Shown: positions 12,280 to 23,910 of the stretch, one piece after another
Numbering within the stretch: position 1 is the stretch's first letter
Layout of the letters: every line of letters begins with the position of its first letter
DNA from: Nageia nagi
Lineage: Eukaryota > Pinophyta
Reading direction: 5' to 3'
Assembly: GCA_050084985.1 (NCBI GenBank)
Contig: JBITNC010000001.1
Coordinates: 58,032,001-58,096,000 of the forward strand
Length of the DNA stretch: 64,000 nucleotides
The notes under the pieces: model-generated
What the model was told of the DNA's origin: nothing
The model's database searches: none
Seen by the model: the letters and a program-made list of their open reading frames with translations, nothing else
Translations under genes and position numbers: made by a program

Positions 12280-12925
12280 TGCTACCGTATATTGTCAACT
12301 TATTGGAAGTCTTATTTATTTAACTCTCTCTAGTCCAGATATTTTCTATGTAGTGAATTGATGGTGTGATTTATGAAAAAAACATATATTGAGCTTCTTA
12401 ATGTTGCTAAGAATATCTTGAGGCATATTGTTGGTACTAAAGATCTTATCCTCAAATTGACTATGGGTTCTCAGATTTTAACTATGGGGGTAATAGAGAT
12501 GATAGAAAATTTACTTATAATTATGTGTTTAGCATTGGTTTTGGTGCTATATCTTGGTCCTCCAAGAAGTAGCCTATAGTCACCCTATCTACCATAGAGG
12601 CATAATATTGTACTATGATAATTGTGGCCCAAGAAGCTATTTAGCTCCGACATGTTATGAAATAAATTAGGTTTGAATAGTTGGTCCATCTCATATTTCT
12701 TTAGATAATCAGTCAGTTATTTCTTTGGCCAAGAACCCTTTGTATTATCAATGAACCAAACATGTTGAAATCCAATCCCATTTCATTAGAGAGAAGGTTC
12801 TAGATGGCACTTTGTAGCTATAGTATTTTTCATCAAATAAAAAATTTGTTGATTTATTCACCAAACCACTTTCTAAAGCTCACTTTTACAAGCTTCAAGA
12901 GTTTTTTGGATTAGTTAATTTGCCC
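12280..12925 (+). pseudogene. Copia RNase H and end of pol
   Basis: LIGSLIYLTLSSPDI marks the RT/RNase H connection. HIVGTKDLILKL, a frameshifted TYNYVFSIGFGAISWSS-like block, TLSTIEA (AEY block), KHVEIQSHF and FVDLFTKPLSKAHFYKL are all standard copia RNase H landmarks. Stops are numerous. Translation would end just before the G-rich run at 12,930. Confidence 0.85.
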
Positions 12926-13608
12926 TCAAGGGGGAGTGAAGTTTGAAGGTTTAATTCTTCTTTTTGAATTCATGTTTGTGATGACAACTTCACCCCTAAA
13001 AGGATTTGTTTTGGCTATATAGTGTTGATCTTTGTGTGTGCACTCTTAAAATACATGTGTGAGGAAGTCATTTGAGCTATCCATATATGAGGGACTTATT
13101 TAGAACATATGATCTTATGGGTACTATTTAGTTATCCATGTGTGAGGAACTAGTATGTCCATATTTTATATGTTCTATTGATGTTGATCAACACATGTTT
13201 TATTTATATAGTAGGTGACTATATGTTGGCTTGGCATCTTTTGATGAATTATAGTGCACCATTTGATTATCAATTTATGGATGGCATGAATTGATTCATT
13301 TATCTTTATATATATATATAGATAATTGATCTTGTTATCTTTTAGAGATTGTAGGTTACTTACTTTGGATATGCAAGCTCATCATATTAACATATTATTG
13401 AATGAATACTACTTGTACTATGAAACCATTTATGGTTTATGAGTATTGTATTGTAAACCAATTTTTCAAATGGTTATGTAGTTGAGCCTTGTCTAAACTT
13501 TATTACTTTTCAAGATATCAAGTTCTCATCTTTGATTATATTCTTATTGAGGATAACTCTTTTACACTCTTTTTTTATCTTCTCTTCTCTCTACCTCAAT
13601 ATTGTATT
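12926..13608 (+). other. Copia 3' non-coding region
   Basis: CAAGGGGGAG (12,927-12,936) looks like a copia polypurine tract and is followed by TG, yet the LTR proper begins 680 bp further on. No second copy of this stretch was found before gag, so I treat it as 3' untranslated sequence. Confidence 0.5.
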
Positions 13609-13617
13609 AAGGAAGAG
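13609..13617 (+). other. Polypurine tract
   Basis: AAGGAAGAG lies immediately before the right LTR, the expected place for plus-strand priming. Confidence 0.6.
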
Positions 13618-14104
13618 TATTAGAATAAATAATGCACTATTGTATATATTATTTTTTATATGGTATCTAAATCATAATATCTCTTCTTATCAGGTTACTC
13701 TCTAAATAATAAACTTAATATTTAAAAGTATATTCAAATACCTTTTAGGTATTTGGTGAATAAAAAATAGAGAGATGGTTCTACACTCAACCTCATGGGC
13801 ATGAGGATGCACATCCCATTTGGATAGGTTATCTCCATATAAATAGAGGGTTCCTCTTATGTATTCTTAACTTTTGTAGAAGCATAGAAATGCTCTAAGC
13901 TTGTAGTGAGATAGGAAGAGAGATCTTTGTAATAGAGTTCTTGAGAAGTAATTAAGATAGAGTTATAGTACTCTCAAGTTTGAGTGGAACCACTATATAT
14001 TTGTTGTTACCTCTTATGTGTGATTGATTATTTAAGTTATATAATAAGAGGATTCCATTCAAGGTGATCTTGAGTGGAGATAAAGAACTAATTTATCTCT
14101 TTCA
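13618..14104 (+). repeat. Copia 3' LTR
   Basis: Starts TATTAGAATAAATAATGCAC (TG has become TA) and ends CTCTTTCA. It is co-linear with 6442-6945. AAGGG follows as the right target duplication. Confidence 0.92.
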
Positions 14105-14109
14105 AAGGG

Positions 14110-14810
14110 TAATAATTGGAAGAGGTTTTTTAGTAAATGCCATACTTGAGAGAAAATTTTGAGACTCTGACTTCTAAAAATGTAATACCATTATCTAATA
14201 TAATAGTCTATGAAATACCAAATCTTGTAATGATTCTCTCTATAAAAGAGATAATTGTATCTTGATCTTGGTATTTTATTGCAGAAGCTTCTATCTATCT
14301 CATAAAATAATCTATAGTTGTTAAGATGGACCTATTTTTGGATGATGACCCTAGATTAATCATGCCAACAAAATCAAGGTCTTATTACAAGAAAGATTCT
14401 TCTGCAATGATAGGTTGTAATGGCATTGTTTCATTCTTCTCCTTCCCATTCTTCTCCTTCCCATAAATATGTTACATTTTATCACATTATTTTGCAATCT
14501 AAAGTGAATCTATATACATGGAAGGTAAATAAAAATGTGCTTGTAAATTTTTTGTGGCAATGGTATATCCTAAATAATATCCTTTGAAAAAATCAAAATG
14601 GAATTCCTTTAGAACTTCAATAAATTTCTTAGGATATATGCATCTCAATAACATTCCATCATGATTCTTTCTCTACAACACATGATCCATCATAAATAAT
14701 TGAGAACATTTAGTATGAACCTTCTCCTTTGAGAGGCATTGAGTTCATATGGTAATGTACCACTGTCAAAATATATACATAGTTGTGTAAGCCAATTTTT
14801 TGGTTCTAAT
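14110..14810 (-). pseudogene. Tat-A integrase, N-terminal part
   Basis: On the minus strand 14,382 onward reads LDFVGMINLG (first catalytic Asp), then ERIITRFGIS, IILDNGITF (second Asp), FSLKYGIY and SSNYY, stopping exactly at the copia insertion. The sequence continues on the other side as PQGNG. A zinc-binding stretch upstream (about 14,700-14,480) keeps some His and one Cys. Stops are mostly TAG. Confidence 0.85.
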
Positions 14811-14949
14811 GAAACTTTTAGAAGTTTTCTATCTTTAGTTTCCACTTCAAAAATCATGATGTACTCTAATATCTAATATTTAGCCAACTGGTTACAAATA
14901 ATTTTCCCCTTAACCATATTGGTAGGATAGATTTCAACATCATATTTCA

Positions 14950-15290
14950 GAATTTTTTTAATCTATATGGCTCCACCCTAATCCATGTCACCTAGTAGGA
15001 TGTAACTTCTAATATTTGTATGAATGGCAAGAACTATAATTTTATTACGAGAAATATAGTGTTTAAACTTGTTAAGAGCTTTTGTTATTACAAACACTTA
15101 TTTTTCAATGAATCCATACCTTTCTTCAACATCATGTAAAGTTTGGCTAAAGAAAGTTATAGGGTGTTCATCATGATTGTCTTCTTTCTGAGTTAAATTG
15201 CTACTATACTTTTTTCTTCTTCATATGCATATAAAATGAATTCCTTTTAAAATTCTATATTCTTCAAAATTGGAGTGCACATGATGGTTG
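14950..15290 (-). pseudogene. Tat-A Ty3-type RNase H (after RT)
   Basis: Minus-strand blocks include FILYAYEEEKSIVAI-like, HPITFFSQTLHDVEERYGF, and FKHYISRNKIIVLAI followed by LGDMD. This matches the connection/RNase H part of Ty3 pol in Tat-B and Tat-C. Frame breaks are present. Confidence 0.7.
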
Positions 15291-16070
15291 ATTTGATCTT
15301 TTTAAAATCCATAATTCTTTCATGTGTCCACTTAAAAGTAACTTTATCTTTCAATAGTTTTTTATTGGTCAAATAATTCTAGCAAAGTCTTGGACAAATC
15401 TTCCTACAAAATTAATCTAACCCAAAAAATCTTGCAACTTCTTGATATTAGATAGAATGGTGAGTTTGGAGATCGCTTCCACTCTCTCTTGATCAATTGA
15501 AAATTTGTATTTTAAAATTACATGACCTAGCAACTTTCTCTAATCCATAGCAAAAATGGATTTCTTTAGATTTAATGATATTATCAATTCTTGACACTTC
15601 AAAAAAATTTGTCAAAGATGCTGCAAGTGATTTTCTTCTTTTGAGAAAAAACTATGATATCATCTAAGTAAACTAAAATAATTTTGTTTATCAATTCCCT
15701 TAATGAATGGTTTGTAGCCCTTTAAAATGTTTCTTTGACATTGGACAATCCAAATGGCATTCATTGAAAAGAAAATATGCCCCATTTTATGGTGAATGTT
15801 ATTTTGTATTGATCTTCATCCTTCACCCAAATCTGGTTATACCTAGAGAAACCATCAAGAAAGAAAAAGCACTCAAATCTTGCAACAGTATGTAGAATAT
15901 ATTCAATAGGAGGCAAAGGATAATTATATTTCAATGAGGATCTATTTAGATTCTAAAAATCTATACATAGCCTAATATCTCCATTCTTCTTCCTAACTAG
16001 CACCAAATTAGCCATCCAAGTAGAATGCTTGATAGGATATATGATCCTTGCTTGAAATAATTTTTGAATT
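15280..16070 (-). pseudogene. Tat-A reverse transcriptase
   Basis: Minus-strand reading gives IYPIKHSTWMANLVLVRKKN, GDIRLCIDF, NYPLPPIEYILHTVARFECF, LDGFSRYNQIWVKDEDQYK, IFSFQ*MPFGLSNV and VYLDDIIVFSQ. The catalytic YLDD is intact at 15,659-15,670 (plus coordinates). Fingers, palm and thumb are in order, with several stops. Confidence 0.88.
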
Positions 16071-16599
16071 TTCTATTGCATAACCACTTTAATTTTAAGA
16101 TTCATTGGTATTTTTTTTTTCCAAAAAGGATTTTCTCCTTCCACCATATCTATGGTGTATTGGATAACATATTTGTTAAACACCTTCCAATTATCATAAC
16201 TCTATGCCATCATACCAGCAAACTCCTTCACAATTTTAGTTATCTCCTCAATATCTTGATAAGAGTTCTTTATACCAACTTTTAAAACCTTATTGGGAAG
16301 TATTTTTAACTCTTTAAAGTTCTTGAGAGAAGCTAAAATCTTTCCTTTTCTTAATTGATCATCTTTGTTAAATAGATCTTCAAATGCAATAATACCTTTA
16401 GGAAAAGTATTATTTTTTAACTATAAAATATCTTCTTCTCTGAATGTCTCAATGAGTGACTCTTGGTAATTTGAACATAATAGAAAATAAAGAGTTAATT
16501 TCCTTATCATCATAAAAAAAATGCTATAAATAGTCATTTTTAGGAATAGAAGATTGAAAATCAACTAAATACCTTTTCTTCTTAGCTAATGATTAATAG

Positions 16600-16990
16600 G
16601 ATCAAATCTTGATCCTTTTTGAACTAAAGCATCAGCTTCACTATTTTGATCTCTAATGATTGTAGTAAAATTTAGAGCATAAAATCTCTCCAATAAGTCC
16701 CATACTCTATTTCTATATTTTTTTCAAATAATGATGTTTAGTAAAACATGTATCTGTCACTTGATTAATAACTAGTTCTAAATCACCAAAAATAGTCAAA
16801 TATTTTATTTTCAAGTTTGTTACTTATTCAAGACCTAAGCATTAGGTATTCATACTCTATTTAATTATTTGTACAACTCTAAGTAAGATAAAAATAATAC
16901 CTTTTTATTTCACCAAAAGGGGATCTCAAAATAACCCCTACACTAGCTCCATTCTTGAACTTTGGTCCATCAAAATGCATGTTCCATAAT
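16600..16990 (-). pseudogene. Tat-A extra RNase H between protease and RT
   Basis: The minus strand gives MHFDGPKFKNGASVGVILRS, then SCTNN*IEYE, and at the end RDQNSEADALVQKGSRFDP. These are the first Asp, the Glu and the ADAL block of an RNase HI-like fold of the type found as a second RNase H in Tat elements. It lies upstream of RT, the same order as in Tat-B and Tat-C. Confidence 0.75.
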
Positions 16991-17289
16991 TCTTATTCCC
17001 TTAGTTCCTAAATGGTAAGGGATAGTAAATTTATAGTATCTTTAAGAATTACCTAATTTCACATACCCTTAATCTCAATTTGATTAATTATAAGTTCAAA
17101 AACTAAATCTATAGAATCTAACTCCTCTTCAACAACATTTGTTAACAAAGCTTGCTAATTTATCATGTTAACTTGAGGTAGTTTCTTAGTGAGAAACCCT
17201 ATTGTAGGATCATTGACATCATTAACATTATATTATTAAATATAATAGACATATGGAATAGTCCATAGCTAAGTAACCTCCAATTTTGA

Positions 17290-17610
17290 ATGTAAATTAT
17301 CTTGATAGACACAAACCAAACATAGGGGGAAGTTCAACAACTATGATATCTTGGATGGCTAAAATCCCTAGAAATATATGAAGATTCATTGGAACATCTT
17401 TTACTACACTAAGGTTTTTGACATTTGTACCATCTAACTGAAGAATTCAAGTAGAGTCTCTAGTGTATGTAAATCCAATGACATTAGATACTTTCTTAGG
17501 CATAACTATCATGGTAGCCCCTGAATCTATCATGTAATTATGGAAAATGTGTCCTTCCAGTTCAAGGGTAATATAAATAAGAGGAGGTTTATTTTTCATC
17601 ATATCTACTA
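17290..17610 (-). pseudogene. Tat-A aspartic protease
   Basis: The minus strand reads LEGHIFHNYMIDSGATMIVM with the active site DSGA intact (17,516-17,527). FTYTRDSTWILQLDGTNVKN and VKDVPMNLHIFLGILAIQDI follow, so a retropepsin-type flap and hydrophobic end can be followed. Confidence 0.8.
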
Positions 17611-18399
17611 ATTTTGTAGCTACATATAGACTATAATTTTAGTTATCATCTCCTTCAGTTTAGATCAATAGTGCTTCTTAATTAAGTCTATCTATTTGAG
17701 AATATGTAAGACATCAAAGAGTGATGCTCTTGATGGTATTTTTTTTAATTCATCCATAATGTTGTATGGAACAATACAAGAAGAACTCTCTTATAGATAT
17801 TTTCTTTTATAAGACTAGTTATTTCTTACCACTAGAACCTTGTTAGAGATGAGAATATGAACCTTTTTGTTGCTTTCTCCCTTTCTTGAATTTCTAGGAA
17901 GCAAAAGGCTAGGTAGGTTATTTTCCCAAAACTTGCTTTTTTGATAAAATAATGTCAATAGCCACAAATTCACCTATAGGCCTCTTTGATGGTAACTTGG
18001 AAAAAAAGTAGATAGTATTTGAGTAGGATTAATTAGGTGTGATTGAATATACCTTTGGGGCTAAAATTATTTGATTGTAGATCTTGTTTCAAAATCTCTA
18101 TTAACAAGTTCAAGTAGAATCATGAAATTATCTTCTGATGATCCTTCATTGACATAATAATCAATGTTGACTCCATCATTGGTTGCCAATCTTATTTGAT
18201 GTTGGTAAATAGGATAAGAATTTTATACATGATCATTATAAGCTCTACACTAATCCTAATTAGGAGTAATATATACCTCAAGAGACATATATACTCTATC
18301 TATCCTGTTGGATCCCTTTATTATGGTTGATCTTTAGTAGGATAGGGATACCTCCTTATTGACCTCTTTCATCCCTTCAATCATAGTAGTCTCACCTTT

Positions 18400-19497
18400 T
18401 ATTCACCTTTTTTTAAGCTATCCTCTAATTTAACAAAGTCCTCACCAAGGTTTCCAATTTAGCAATCTTCATTTGATTGACATTTTCTTGTTGCACATTA
18501 CTACTAAAGGTAGGTGTAGAAGTGTTAATTGCGGAAAAGGAGCAACAAGTTGTGGTTGTAGAGTAGCAAGAGCAAGTTAAGGTTGTAGTGTTGAAAATTG
18601 CAACTAGGGTAATTAAGGATATTGAGCTATAGGAAGACAAGGATAAGTTTGCATTGAAGGTTGCATATAAGATGAGGGTGCATATGAGATAGGTGTAAAT
18701 ATTCTAGCAAGAAGTTTTCCTACTAAAATAAGAGAAGCTTCAGCTTGTAAAGAAGCTTTATAAATGAATGGAAATTATTGAGGTCCAATCATTTGAATCC
18801 TTGAGGTTACATTAGGAGTAAATGCTCTAGTATAAAACATTAACTCCATTAAAGGATGCAACCTCGTAGCTAGAGTTACTCTAGCCCAAGATTTAGCAAA
18901 TATAAGGTTAAAGTCAGATACATTCTCTTTAGGATGTCTTTGAATAACATTGAATTATGAAAGCAATGAGTAGGGATCACCAACCTCATTAAATTTAAGA
19001 ATGAGGGATTTTGCAATTTTAGCCCATGTAGATATGGAATTGGTGAAAAGTGTTATGTACCAATCCAAAACTTTGTCAAAAAGAGACATGGAAAGCAATA
19101 TGAGCATCACATCTTCATGGACTATGTTATGCTGCTTGGCTATATCTGTAATATCTTAACAATGTTCATAATAAGTCTTTATATAGTCATCCCAATTTTG
19201 CAAAATTGTATCAGGTTGTACTAAAATCTCATGAGGATTTGCAACTTAGAAAGCACCATAAGCATTCCATTTTGGATAAACAAGAGTTTGATCGGGTTAA
19301 GCCATTTGAACAAGTGGATTGATAATATTCCTACAAGTGAAAGGTGGAATAGAATTCAACATGGTAGGGGTTAAGATATGAATAAGATCTATAAGAGAAT
19401 TGAATTTTATAACTGGAGTTTCAACAAATCTTTTGAAACTTTCAACACTAGGAAATTCTTTAGCTTTCCTAGTTTGTGACCTTGTTCTCATAATCAA
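18400..19497 (-). pseudogene. Tat-A gag
   Basis: The ATG at 19,497 (minus) begins MIMRTRSQTRKAKEF. The central retrotransposon-Gag fold reads DKVLDWYITLFTNSISTWAK, then LILKFNEVGDPYSLLS and RHPKENVSDFNLIFAKSW. The C-terminal part is Pro/Gln/Leu-rich. Compared with Tat-B and Tat-C the W-Y-L-x5-I-x-TW block is conserved. No zinc knuckle could be read. Confidence 0.75.
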
Positions 19498-19565
19498 TAA
19501 AAACTAAAAGAAGTAAAACTTAAATAAATTTTCTAGGTTCAATATTTTTTGATATGAAAAGGGTT

Positions 19566-19585
19566 TCAACCAAGCAGAGTCACCA
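19566..19585 (-). other. tRNA-Arg-like primer site motif
   Basis: The minus strand reads TGGTGACTCTGCTTGGTTGA, close to TGGCGACTCTGCTGGGGA, the primer site described for Ogre/Tat elements. It lies about 75 bp downstream of the likely LTR end at 19,662, so whether it is the working primer site is unclear. Confidence 0.4.
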
Positions 19586-19661
19586 TTATGATATAATGAT
19601 CATGCATAATTTAGAATAGGGTAGAAGGTTGTCCCATCGGATGTGCCAAAAAGAATTATAA

Positions 19662-22093
19662 TATTGTTAACAAAGATGTGGTAATTTTAACACAAACCCA
19701 TGTATCAAATTCATAGCTATAATTTTGATGAATTATTTTTAAGATTAAAAATATATCCCCAGAGAAGGTTGGTTCCTATCAAGACTAGACTAAGACTTTA
19801 CAAAAGTAAAAGGTGTAGAAAATAAACTTGTAAGACTAAGGCAAACTTAAAATTCTAGGTTAGTGGGTGCAAATAAGCAAAAATAAATATCCATACTAGC
19901 ATAGGCATCCATTATAGCAGAATTCAAGTTAGTCAAATAGTTTAATTTATAGCTATCAAATAATGCATTACATTCCAAGTAATAATACCCTACAAGCACT
20001 TTACAGATATAGATTAACTACTAATGATTTCTCACAGTCCACAAATTGCAAACAAATATATCACATAACCATTTAATAGCAATGATAAATAAGTCATAGT
20101 TAAGAGATCAAAAAGTAAATTGCATTCTATTATCATTGATGGAAGTACAAAATAGGGGCAATATCTATTACATTTGATCCTTCCTCCTTCAATATAAGTA
20201 ATACTTATAGTTTTCTCTAGAAAATATCTTCTAATTAACCTCTAACAAACTCTAATAGATAAAAAATATGTAAATAACTATCTAGATATTTATAAAGTAT
20301 CAAATTTGATTCTCTAATAATATTTATAACTCAAATTCAAATTACAAATATCTAATCATTATTCCACATGTGTTAATATCCTTCAACTTGTTTGGAACTT
20401 AAAAACTTGAATATCAAAGATAAAATTATATTCTTAGAATAAAAACATATTTTGTGAGGGTTTTGGTAATATATACAAGCATCTGATTTGAATGGACCCA
20501 TTAGAATAAAAAATAGAAGTAAAATAAATTGTTCTGATAGAATGCTCTAGATATGCTTTGATTTGGATGGCCAAAAATTGAATCTTCAAAATTGAAACAT
20601 TTCAAGTAGTTTATCTATCTCTAATTCTCCATAATATGTGATTAAACCACCTCTGGAAGGGCTAGAACTAGAGAAAATGAGTTATTTGATTTTTTTGCTA
20701 TTTTGATAGAATTTGACATTCTTTGCTCTACTAGATCTCTATTAAAATCAAATGCTTTGTAAAACATTATAAAATGGCTAAGTATAACATTGTTTGGTTT
20801 TTCCATCATTTTGAATAACTTCATTCATCTAAATACTTTTGAATTTCTACCAAAATCGAACACAATGAGAAATGCTAAAAAATGATTAAGTACCAACACT
20901 ATCCTATTTTGACACCATTCTAGGAAACTTTTTGCACTCCAATACTATCGGATCTCCATAAAAATTAAACAATATAGGAAATATCTAAAATTGACTAAGT
21001 ATAAACATTTTATCAAATGGTAAAGGATGAAAATAGATCATACCCATACAAAACTCTTCTTATTTCTCCAAAAATATGTATGAGTATACAATTATGAAGA
21101 TGAAATTTGGGTCCAAGAATGGGATTACAAAGTTTCCAATAGGGTCATAGGATCCTACAAAAGTATTAAGGCATGATGATTGACTAGATTTAATCAATTG
21201 GTAGTTTTAGAAAAGAAACCTACAAGATTTGATGGAATATAAAGATTAATCTCTCTTTGAAAGTTGTCTTGATAGGATTGTAAGAGACTAGTGGGAAGAC
21301 ATCCCACCAAGCATGCCAAAAAAAGAAATAATATTGATTTGAGAAGTGTATCATGTCCAAAATTGCACCATAGACATGGAAAAATCCTTTCAAATAAATT
21401 ATTAATTGAAAATGTAATCAATATGATACCTATATGCCTAATTACCCAGTCTCCAAAGAAGGTTGATTCCTAAAATTATTTAAGAAAATGTATGTAAAAG
21501 TTAAAAGAAAAAATGTATAAGGATAGAGGTTTCAACATTGAAGCCTACACATAAGTTCACAACTATGGTTGAACTAATAACAATGGGAAAAATCTTAGCC
21601 TTTCATTAAAGGGTAACAACACTCACACTAATAGCCTCAAATTAAAAGTATAAAGGACTAACATCCATAGAGCAATAGGTAAATATCTAAAAACTTCAAC
21701 AAACTAACAAAAAAATAATATTTCCATTTATAAGAATTAGAACCCATAATATTTAGAAGGGAAAAACATGCAAATGAGATTACTCTCTTTTTTACATATT
21801 TTTTCCACTTATTTAAGAAAAGGTACTAAAAGAATATGTATATTGATACATAGATATGATTTATATCTAGCCAAATATGGGATTCACTTATATTAAAGGT
21901 TTATATATTTTTTGAGCCTTATCACCTTTAAAAAATAGATCCACACTACCAAAAGGTGAATTAGCATTAGCATGAGCATCATAATGTAGTGTATTTAAAA
22001 TATATATATTAATTTGTATATTGACACCATAGATGATGCTAACATACACAATAATGATTGAAGCACTCTTGGCATCATTAATAGAGACACATG
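19662..22093 (-). repeat. LTR-like sequence of Tat-A relatives, two junctions
   Basis: Two places on the minus strand, at 19,662 and 21,332, show the same junction: ...CAATA, a short AT spacer, then TTCTTTTTGGCA and a GGGA(C/T) run. This is also seen after the 5' LTRs of Tat-B and Tat-C. The plus-strand sequence following each junction is distantly similar (both contain GAGAAGGTTG/AAGAAGGTTG then ATTCCT or GTTCCT). The stretch therefore holds at least one LTR of Tat-A and the end of a second LTR with its leader. The LTR starts were not resolved. Confidence 0.45.
20640..21025 (-). repeat. Degenerate ~100-105 bp tandem repeat
   Basis: On the minus strand three to four diverged units each contain TACTTAGTCA/TACTTAATCA/TACTTAGCCA, then TTTAATTTTTAT or TTCGATTTTGGT or TTTGATTTTAAT, and end in TCAAAATAG or TCAAAATGA. 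Unit ends lie at about 20,903, 20,803 and 20,698. It probably belongs to the U3 of a Tat-A-type LTR. Confidence 0.5.
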
Positions 22094-22098
22094 ATATT
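22094..22098. repeat. Target site duplication of Tat-B (left)
   Basis: ATATT before the left LTR; GTATT (36,092-36,096) after the right LTR. One mismatch. Confidence 0.65.
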
Positions 22099-22480
22099 TA
22101 TATTCTTTCAAAATTACACTCTGAATCAAGGTAATCTTAAATTATTCTTTATTCTCTATTCTTTTACTCTTTAGTGCCCAAGAGTTATGTATACAAGAGT
22201 GCCTAAGAGGCATATTATTGTCTTAGAGTCTCTGTGAGTTGTAAATTATTATATTCTTTCATTCTTGTTAATCCCTCCTTGTCTCATTTCTTTCTCTTAG
22301 AGTATCAATTTTGTAAATAAGACTACTTGGGAGTCATGTTATCTTCTTAAGAGTACCCAAGATAATTGTAAATAATACCTAAAAGTTATGTAAATAAGAA
22401 TTTCTAAGAGTTATATTTATTCCCTTAAAGTGTCTGAGAATTGTTGACACAAGTGTCTAGGACTTGCATAAATTCAAAGC

Positions 22481-22811
22481 TAGATCATCAATAGAGCCTA
22501 TTGATTTTGAGAGATGATGTCATGATTTTTGATTAAAATTAGAAGGTCTTGAAAGAGCTAGATCATCAATAGAGTCCAATAATTTTGAGAGATGACATCA
22601 TGATTTTTGGTTGAAATCAATAGGTCCCAAAAGAACCAATTCATCAACAGAACCCACCAATTCTAAGAGATGACATCATCATTTTGACTAAAATCAATGG
22701 GTCCTGAAAGAACTAGATCATCAATAGAGCCCACCAATTTTAAGAGATGATGTTATGATTTTTGACTAAAATTAGTGGGTCTTAAAAGAGCTAGATCATC
22801 AATAAAGCCCA
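22481..22811 (+). repeat. 78 bp tandem array in LTR (4 units)
   Basis: Each unit runs GCTAGATCATCAATAGAGCC, then a run ending GAGAGATGATGTCATGATTT, then TTGACTAAAATTAGTGGGTC. Units start at about 22,481, 22,559, 22,637 and 22,714. The right LTR has four units too (34,696-35,030). The centre of each unit carries TGATGTCA or TGACATCA. Confidence 0.85.
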
Positions 22812-23280
22812 GATGAAGAATATAGAACCTGCTAAGCAAAGGTAAGAGTAATGCATAAGAAGGAACACCCGGGTCCACTTTATCTTAAGTGTTTGAACCC
22901 TAAGGCATTGTTAATGTGTTGACACCAACTCATTTCCACATGAAAATGGCACTTTCTTCTTGAACCAAGTTAACATAATATCTATCAACCACCATTACTT
23001 TGATTACTGACATTTATAGTAGAGTTCATAAAGATTGCAGAGAAGTAGATAGCAGTTGATAGAGCATTGTACTGAATCATACCCATCAATTTGCAATAAA
23101 ATAATTAATCAAATAGCTATAGTGCTATCTCCAATCAGCTACAAGGTTGAAGAAGAAGTAGTTAATGATATGTTAGAAGGATTGCAACTCTATGGACATG
23201 GTTGTTCAAAAATTACAAATTCCCTGATAGTCATGTTGTTGGTACTTATTCACTATGTAATCTAACATAGTTGTAGTATT

Positions 23281-23290
23281 TATATAAATA
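23281..23290 (+). promoter_or_regulatory. LTR TATA box
   Basis: TATATAAATA, about 600 bp before the LTR end. The Tat-C LTR has TATAAATAG at the matching place (38,000-38,007). Confidence 0.5.
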
Positions 23291-23890
23291 GCACTTATTT
23301 AGTTGTTTCATTCAATGCTAGCAATTATGTATATTAATGAAACCCAACCACCTAAGAAGGGGGGGAATTTGTATAAATAACTAACTCTTAAAGATCAAAG
23401 GGGTTAGACATTTTAGCAAATTTGCCCAAATCTATAAGATCTATTCACATATAATAATACAAAAAAATAATGCTTTTCCCTCTCGCAATAAAGTGGTTGT
23501 CTATTGCTCTTGTGGATGTTATGTGTAAAATGTTTTCTTCAAATTATGGTTATGTATTGTGATTACAAGACCCCAGGTGCGAGATAGTTTGCTATTTCTA
23601 ATCTTGGTTATGAATTGCTACCTATGCTACAATGCTTAGGCTATATATTTCTTTTTTTAGCTCTTTTTATTTGCTTATCTCTTTCCTATAACTCTTTATC
23701 CTTTCATTCATTTTTTGTTACTTTTAACCTTGAATATAGATAGCAATCGACTTATATATTGAAGATTGAGTAGAAAACCAACATGAGTGCATCCCCACCA
23801 CCTTCTACTTTTTCAAGAAACCTACCATTGCGGGTAGTGGAGAACACAACTAGATCAAACCCTTTGAGGTTATCATATACTAATCAATAG

Positions 23891-23910
23891 TAGCGAGTTC
23901 TATTTTTGGC
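23891..23910 (+). other. Degenerate primer binding site
   Basis: One base after the LTR, TAGCGAGTTCTATTTTTGGC resembles the tRNA-Arg site TGGCGACTCTGCTGGGGA of Ogre/Tat elements at its start (GCGA-x-T-x-CT). The match is partial. Confidence 0.4.

Larger units (their letters stand above)
6442..14104 (+). mobile_element. Ty1/copia LTR retrotransposon, complete but decayed
   Basis: Direct LTRs 6442-6945 and 13,618-14,104 flank an internal region with a copia-order coding set (gag, protease, integrase, RT, RNase H) on the plus strand. The element is 7,663 bp. It has an unusually long 5' leader (6,946-9,095) and about 0.7 kb of 3' non-coding sequence. It sits inside the integrase of Tat-A, in the opposite orientation, with a 5 bp target duplication. 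Every enzyme domain has stops or frameshifts, so it is not autonomous now. Confidence 0.93.
5150..19662 (-). mobile_element. Tat-A: Tat/Ogre-like Ty3 retrotransposon body, minus strand, interrupted
   Basis: In minus-strand order this holds gag (19,497-18,400), protease (around 17,520), an RNase H (about 16,990-16,600), RT (16,070-15,280), a second RNase H (15,290-14,950) and integrase (14,810-14,110 continuing at 6,441-5,850). The gap is a complete copia element. All domains carry stops and frameshifts. The extra RNase H upstream of RT and the sequence of the RT/INT blocks place it with Tat-B and Tat-C in one family. The 5' LTR seems to end at 19,662 (minus-strand ...AACAATA); the 3' LTR was not identified. 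Confidence 0.8.
22099..23889 (+). repeat. Tat-B 5' LTR
   Basis: Begins TATATTCTTTCAAAATTACA (TG changed to TA) and ends ...ACTAATCAATA. It contains a four-unit 78 bp tandem array (22,481-22,811) and a TATA box (23,281-23,290). It is co-linear with 34,315-36,091. Confidence 0.92.

Noticed and set aside
14434-14466. Direct repeat CATTCTTCTCCTTCCC x2
   Set aside because: Short slippage duplication inside the decayed Tat-A integrase; no function implied.
22481-22811. Regular repeats considered as a CRISPR array
   Set aside because: The 78 bp units are contiguous without unique spacers, lie in an LTR, and the genome is a plant's.
23785-23892. Small frame MSASPPPSTFSRNLP at the end of the Tat-B LTR
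   Set aside because: In the right LTR it has a stop, and in Tat-C the frame is not kept; sequence similarity is that of the LTR.
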